NCBI GenBank assembly: GCA_948435975.1
Contig: CAOJHG010000108.1
Coordinates: forward strand, 1 to 7,098
DNA: 7,098 nucleotides
From: an uncultured Oscillibacter sp.
Lineage (GTDB): Bacteria > Bacillota > Clostridia > Oscillospirales > Oscillospiraceae
Direction: 5' to 3'
Part shown: piece after piece, positions 5,468 to 7,098 of the stretch
How positions within the stretch are numbered: position 1 is the first letter of the stretch
Layout of the letters: each line of letters begins with the position of its first letter
Program-made: the position numbers and the translations under genes
Notes under the pieces: generated by a model
The model's database searches: none
What the model was told of the DNA's origin: nothing
The model's input: only the letters and a program-made list of their open reading frames with translations

Positions 5468-7098
5468 ATGCAAGAGAGCACACAGGTCCTGCGTCTGGGA
5501 ATTGACGTGGGGTCTACCACAGTAAAGGCAGTCGTTTTGGACGGAGAAGGAAAGAGGGTGCTGTTTTCTCGTTACCGCAGGCACCACGCGGAACAGAGAA
5601 AAGCCGTGGGGCAGCTTCTGGCAGAGGCGCTGGAGCAATTTCCCCCTGGTCAGAGGTTCCGGGCGGCGGTATGCGGTTCCGGAGGCGATGGGGGCCCGGT
5701 ACATACAGGAAGTGGTGGCGAATGCGGCGGCGGTGCGGGCCCTCTATCCCCGGACGCGGACGGCGGTGGAACTGGGCGGACAGGACGCGAAGCTGATTTT
5801 CTTCTATTATGACCAGGGGACGGACCAACTTCTGGCCTCTGATATGCGGATGAACGGAAGCTGCGCTGGAGGGACCGGGGCCTTTTTGGATGAGATCGCC
5901 TCCCTGCTGAAAGTGCCGCCGGAGGAACTGGAAGGCCTGGCCGCCCGGGGAACGACGGTTCACGACATCTCTGGCCGCTGCGGTGTGTTTGCCAAGACGG
6001 ACATTCAATCCGTGCTGAACTCCGGCGGGCGGCGGGAGGATATCGCCCTTTCCGCCTTTCACGCCATTGTCAAGCAGACGGTGGGCGGGCTGGCCCAGGG
6101 CCTGGAGCTGAAACCGCCAGTCATCTTTGAGGGCGGACCGCTGACCTTTGACCCCACTCTGGTTCAAGCCTTTGCCCAGCGCCTGGGACTGGAGGAAGCA
6201 GACGTCATCCGCCCGGAGCACCCGGAGACGCTGGTTGCCAGGGGCGCGGCGCTGGCGCTGGAGGAGCTGTTTCCCCAGGACAAGACGGCAATTTCTCTTA
6301 AAGCGGCGATTCGGGCGCTGGAGTCGTTTCAGGAAGAGCGCCGCGAGAGCGTGCCTGCGCCGCCCTATTTCGAGACGGCCGAAGCACAGGAGGAATGGCA
6401 GAAGCGTCATGCTCTGCGGGAGACTGCGCCGCCGTCTCTGGGGCCGGGGGAGGTGCTGCGGGCCTATCTGGGCATCGACGCGGGAAGCACAACCTCGAAA
6501 ATCGCGCTGCTGGATGAGAACGAGGAGGTGGTGGACCGCTTTTACGCCCCCAATCATGGAGACCCGCTGGCCGTTGTGCGGGAGGGCCTTTTGACGCTCC
6601 GGAAGCGCTGGACGGCGAACGGCGGGAGGCTGGAGATTCTGGGCGCGGGGGCTACGGGCTACGGCGGGGAGATGATTGCCAAGGGCTTCGGCGCGGACCT
6701 CCATACCGTAGAAACCGTCTCCCATGCGGCGGCGGCTGGCAAGTACGTCCCGGACGCCAGCTTTGTATTGGACATCGGCGGGCAGGACATGAAGGCCATC
6801 TGGATGAAGGAAGGCGTGGTGACGGACATCATGCTGAACGAGGCGTGTTCCTCCGGCTGTGGGTCCTTCTTGGAGAACTTTGCCGCCTCTCTGGGCATTC
6901 CGGTGGAGGAGATTGGACAGGCGGCGTTCCGGTCTCGTCAGCCTGCCGCCCTGGGGAGCCGGTGTACCGTATTTATGAACAGCACCATCATTACAGAGCA
7001 GAAGAACGGACGGAAGGCAGACGACATTATGGCGGGGCTGTGCCGGTCCATTATTGAGAACGTGTTTACAAAAGTGGTGCGCATTTCCGGCCCTGACG
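5468..7098 (+). pseudogene. Frameshifted CoA-substrate-specific enzyme activase (2-hydroxyacyl-CoA dehydratase activator family), 3' end beyond window
   Basis: Related proteins (HgdC, BadF/BcrA) are [4Fe-4S] ATPases of the ASKHA fold that inject an electron into 2-hydroxyacyl-CoA dehydratases or benzoyl-CoA reductases. This belongs to the large, roughly 1400-residue form with two tandem activase domains. The start at 5468 reads LGIDVGSTTVKAVVLD, the first phosphate-binding motif, up to VCGSGG near 5686. That frame then turns to glycine-rich nonsense and stops at 5812. The homologous protein continues one frame over from 5688: RYIQEVVANAAAV, VELGGQDAK, NGSCAGGTGAF (Cys at 5862) and GRCGVFAKTD (Cys at 5979). 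The second domain begins at 6468 with LGIDAGSTTSK, followed by VLDIGGQDMK, NEACSSGCGSF (Cys at 6846 and 6858) and SRCTVFMN (Cys at 6963). This frame has no stop up to 7098. A GAGGAAG site precedes the first ATG. It is either an inactivated gene or a sequencing error. The paired dehydratase is not in the window. Confidence 0.88.
5681..5690 (+). other. Frameshift point in the activase gene
   Basis: The reading frame changes within a G-rich stretch (GGAGGCGATGGGGGCCCGG, from 5681). Moving from GGC (5684-5686) to the frame of ATG (5688-5690) needs either removal of one base or restoration of a lost 3n+2 bases. Relatives, as I remember them, carry about eight to ten extra residues between GSGG and QEVVA. 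A small out-of-frame deletion is therefore at least as likely as a single-base insertion. Confidence 0.7.

Noticed and set aside
5688..5690. ATG 5688 as an independent start for the downstream activase frame
   Set aside because: GGAGG lies only two bases before it, too close for initiation, and the product would lack the first ATPase motif, which is present upstream in the other frame.
5514..6725. A 403-codon minus-strand open frame opposite the activase gene
   Set aside because: It is antisense to clear activase motifs, is Arg/Pro/Gln-rich with no recognisable domain, and arises from GC-rich codon bias.

Overview
The window looks like a chromosomal segment of a GC-rich, endospore-forming member of the Firmicutes (Clostridia), probably a gut Oscillospiraceae-type organism. 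The placement rests on a germination protease gene (gpr), strong AGGAGG-type ribosome binding sites, sigma-A style promoters, a BirA-operator-controlled BioY, and a 2-hydroxyacyl-CoA dehydratase activase of the kind found in amino-acid-fermenting anaerobes. The genus-level guess is inference only.

Layout. Positions 1-244 hold no gene I can name. A minus-strand gene (245-1162) encodes a PleD-like response regulator with a receiver and a GGDEF domain, meaning a probable diguanylate cyclase. It has its own promoter at 1314-1342. Next on the minus strand is bioY (1539-2114), the biotin-binding S component of an ECF transporter. It has a strong intrinsic terminator (1467-1510) and a promoter whose -35 box lies inside a BirA-type operator (2164-2194). 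Upstream of it, also on the minus strand, is an overlapping two-component pair: a short KdpD-like histidine kinase (2919-4019) and a KdpE-like OmpR-family regulator (2243-2950). Upstream of the kinase are two TTTACAC direct repeats 11 bp apart next to an extended -10 box. They look like a KdpE-type autoregulatory site.

The right half is on the plus strand. Divergent gpr (4295-5191) encodes the protease that degrades small acid-soluble spore proteins during germination. After an intergenic leader with a near-consensus promoter (5244-5272) and a hairpin comes a large CoA-substrate-specific enzyme activase gene. It starts at 5468 and runs off the right edge. This gene carries a frameshift at about 5681-5690: the N-terminal ATPase motif is in one frame, and the rest, including both Fe-S cysteine pairs, is in another.

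The genes do not form one pathway. They are adjacent regulatory, vitamin-uptake, sporulation and fermentation functions, each with its own control signals. I do not see a convincing undescribed system. The observations most worth checking are the activase frameshift, the KdpE-like repeats and duplicated -10 element, the operator-embedded bioY promoter, and the structured activase leader.
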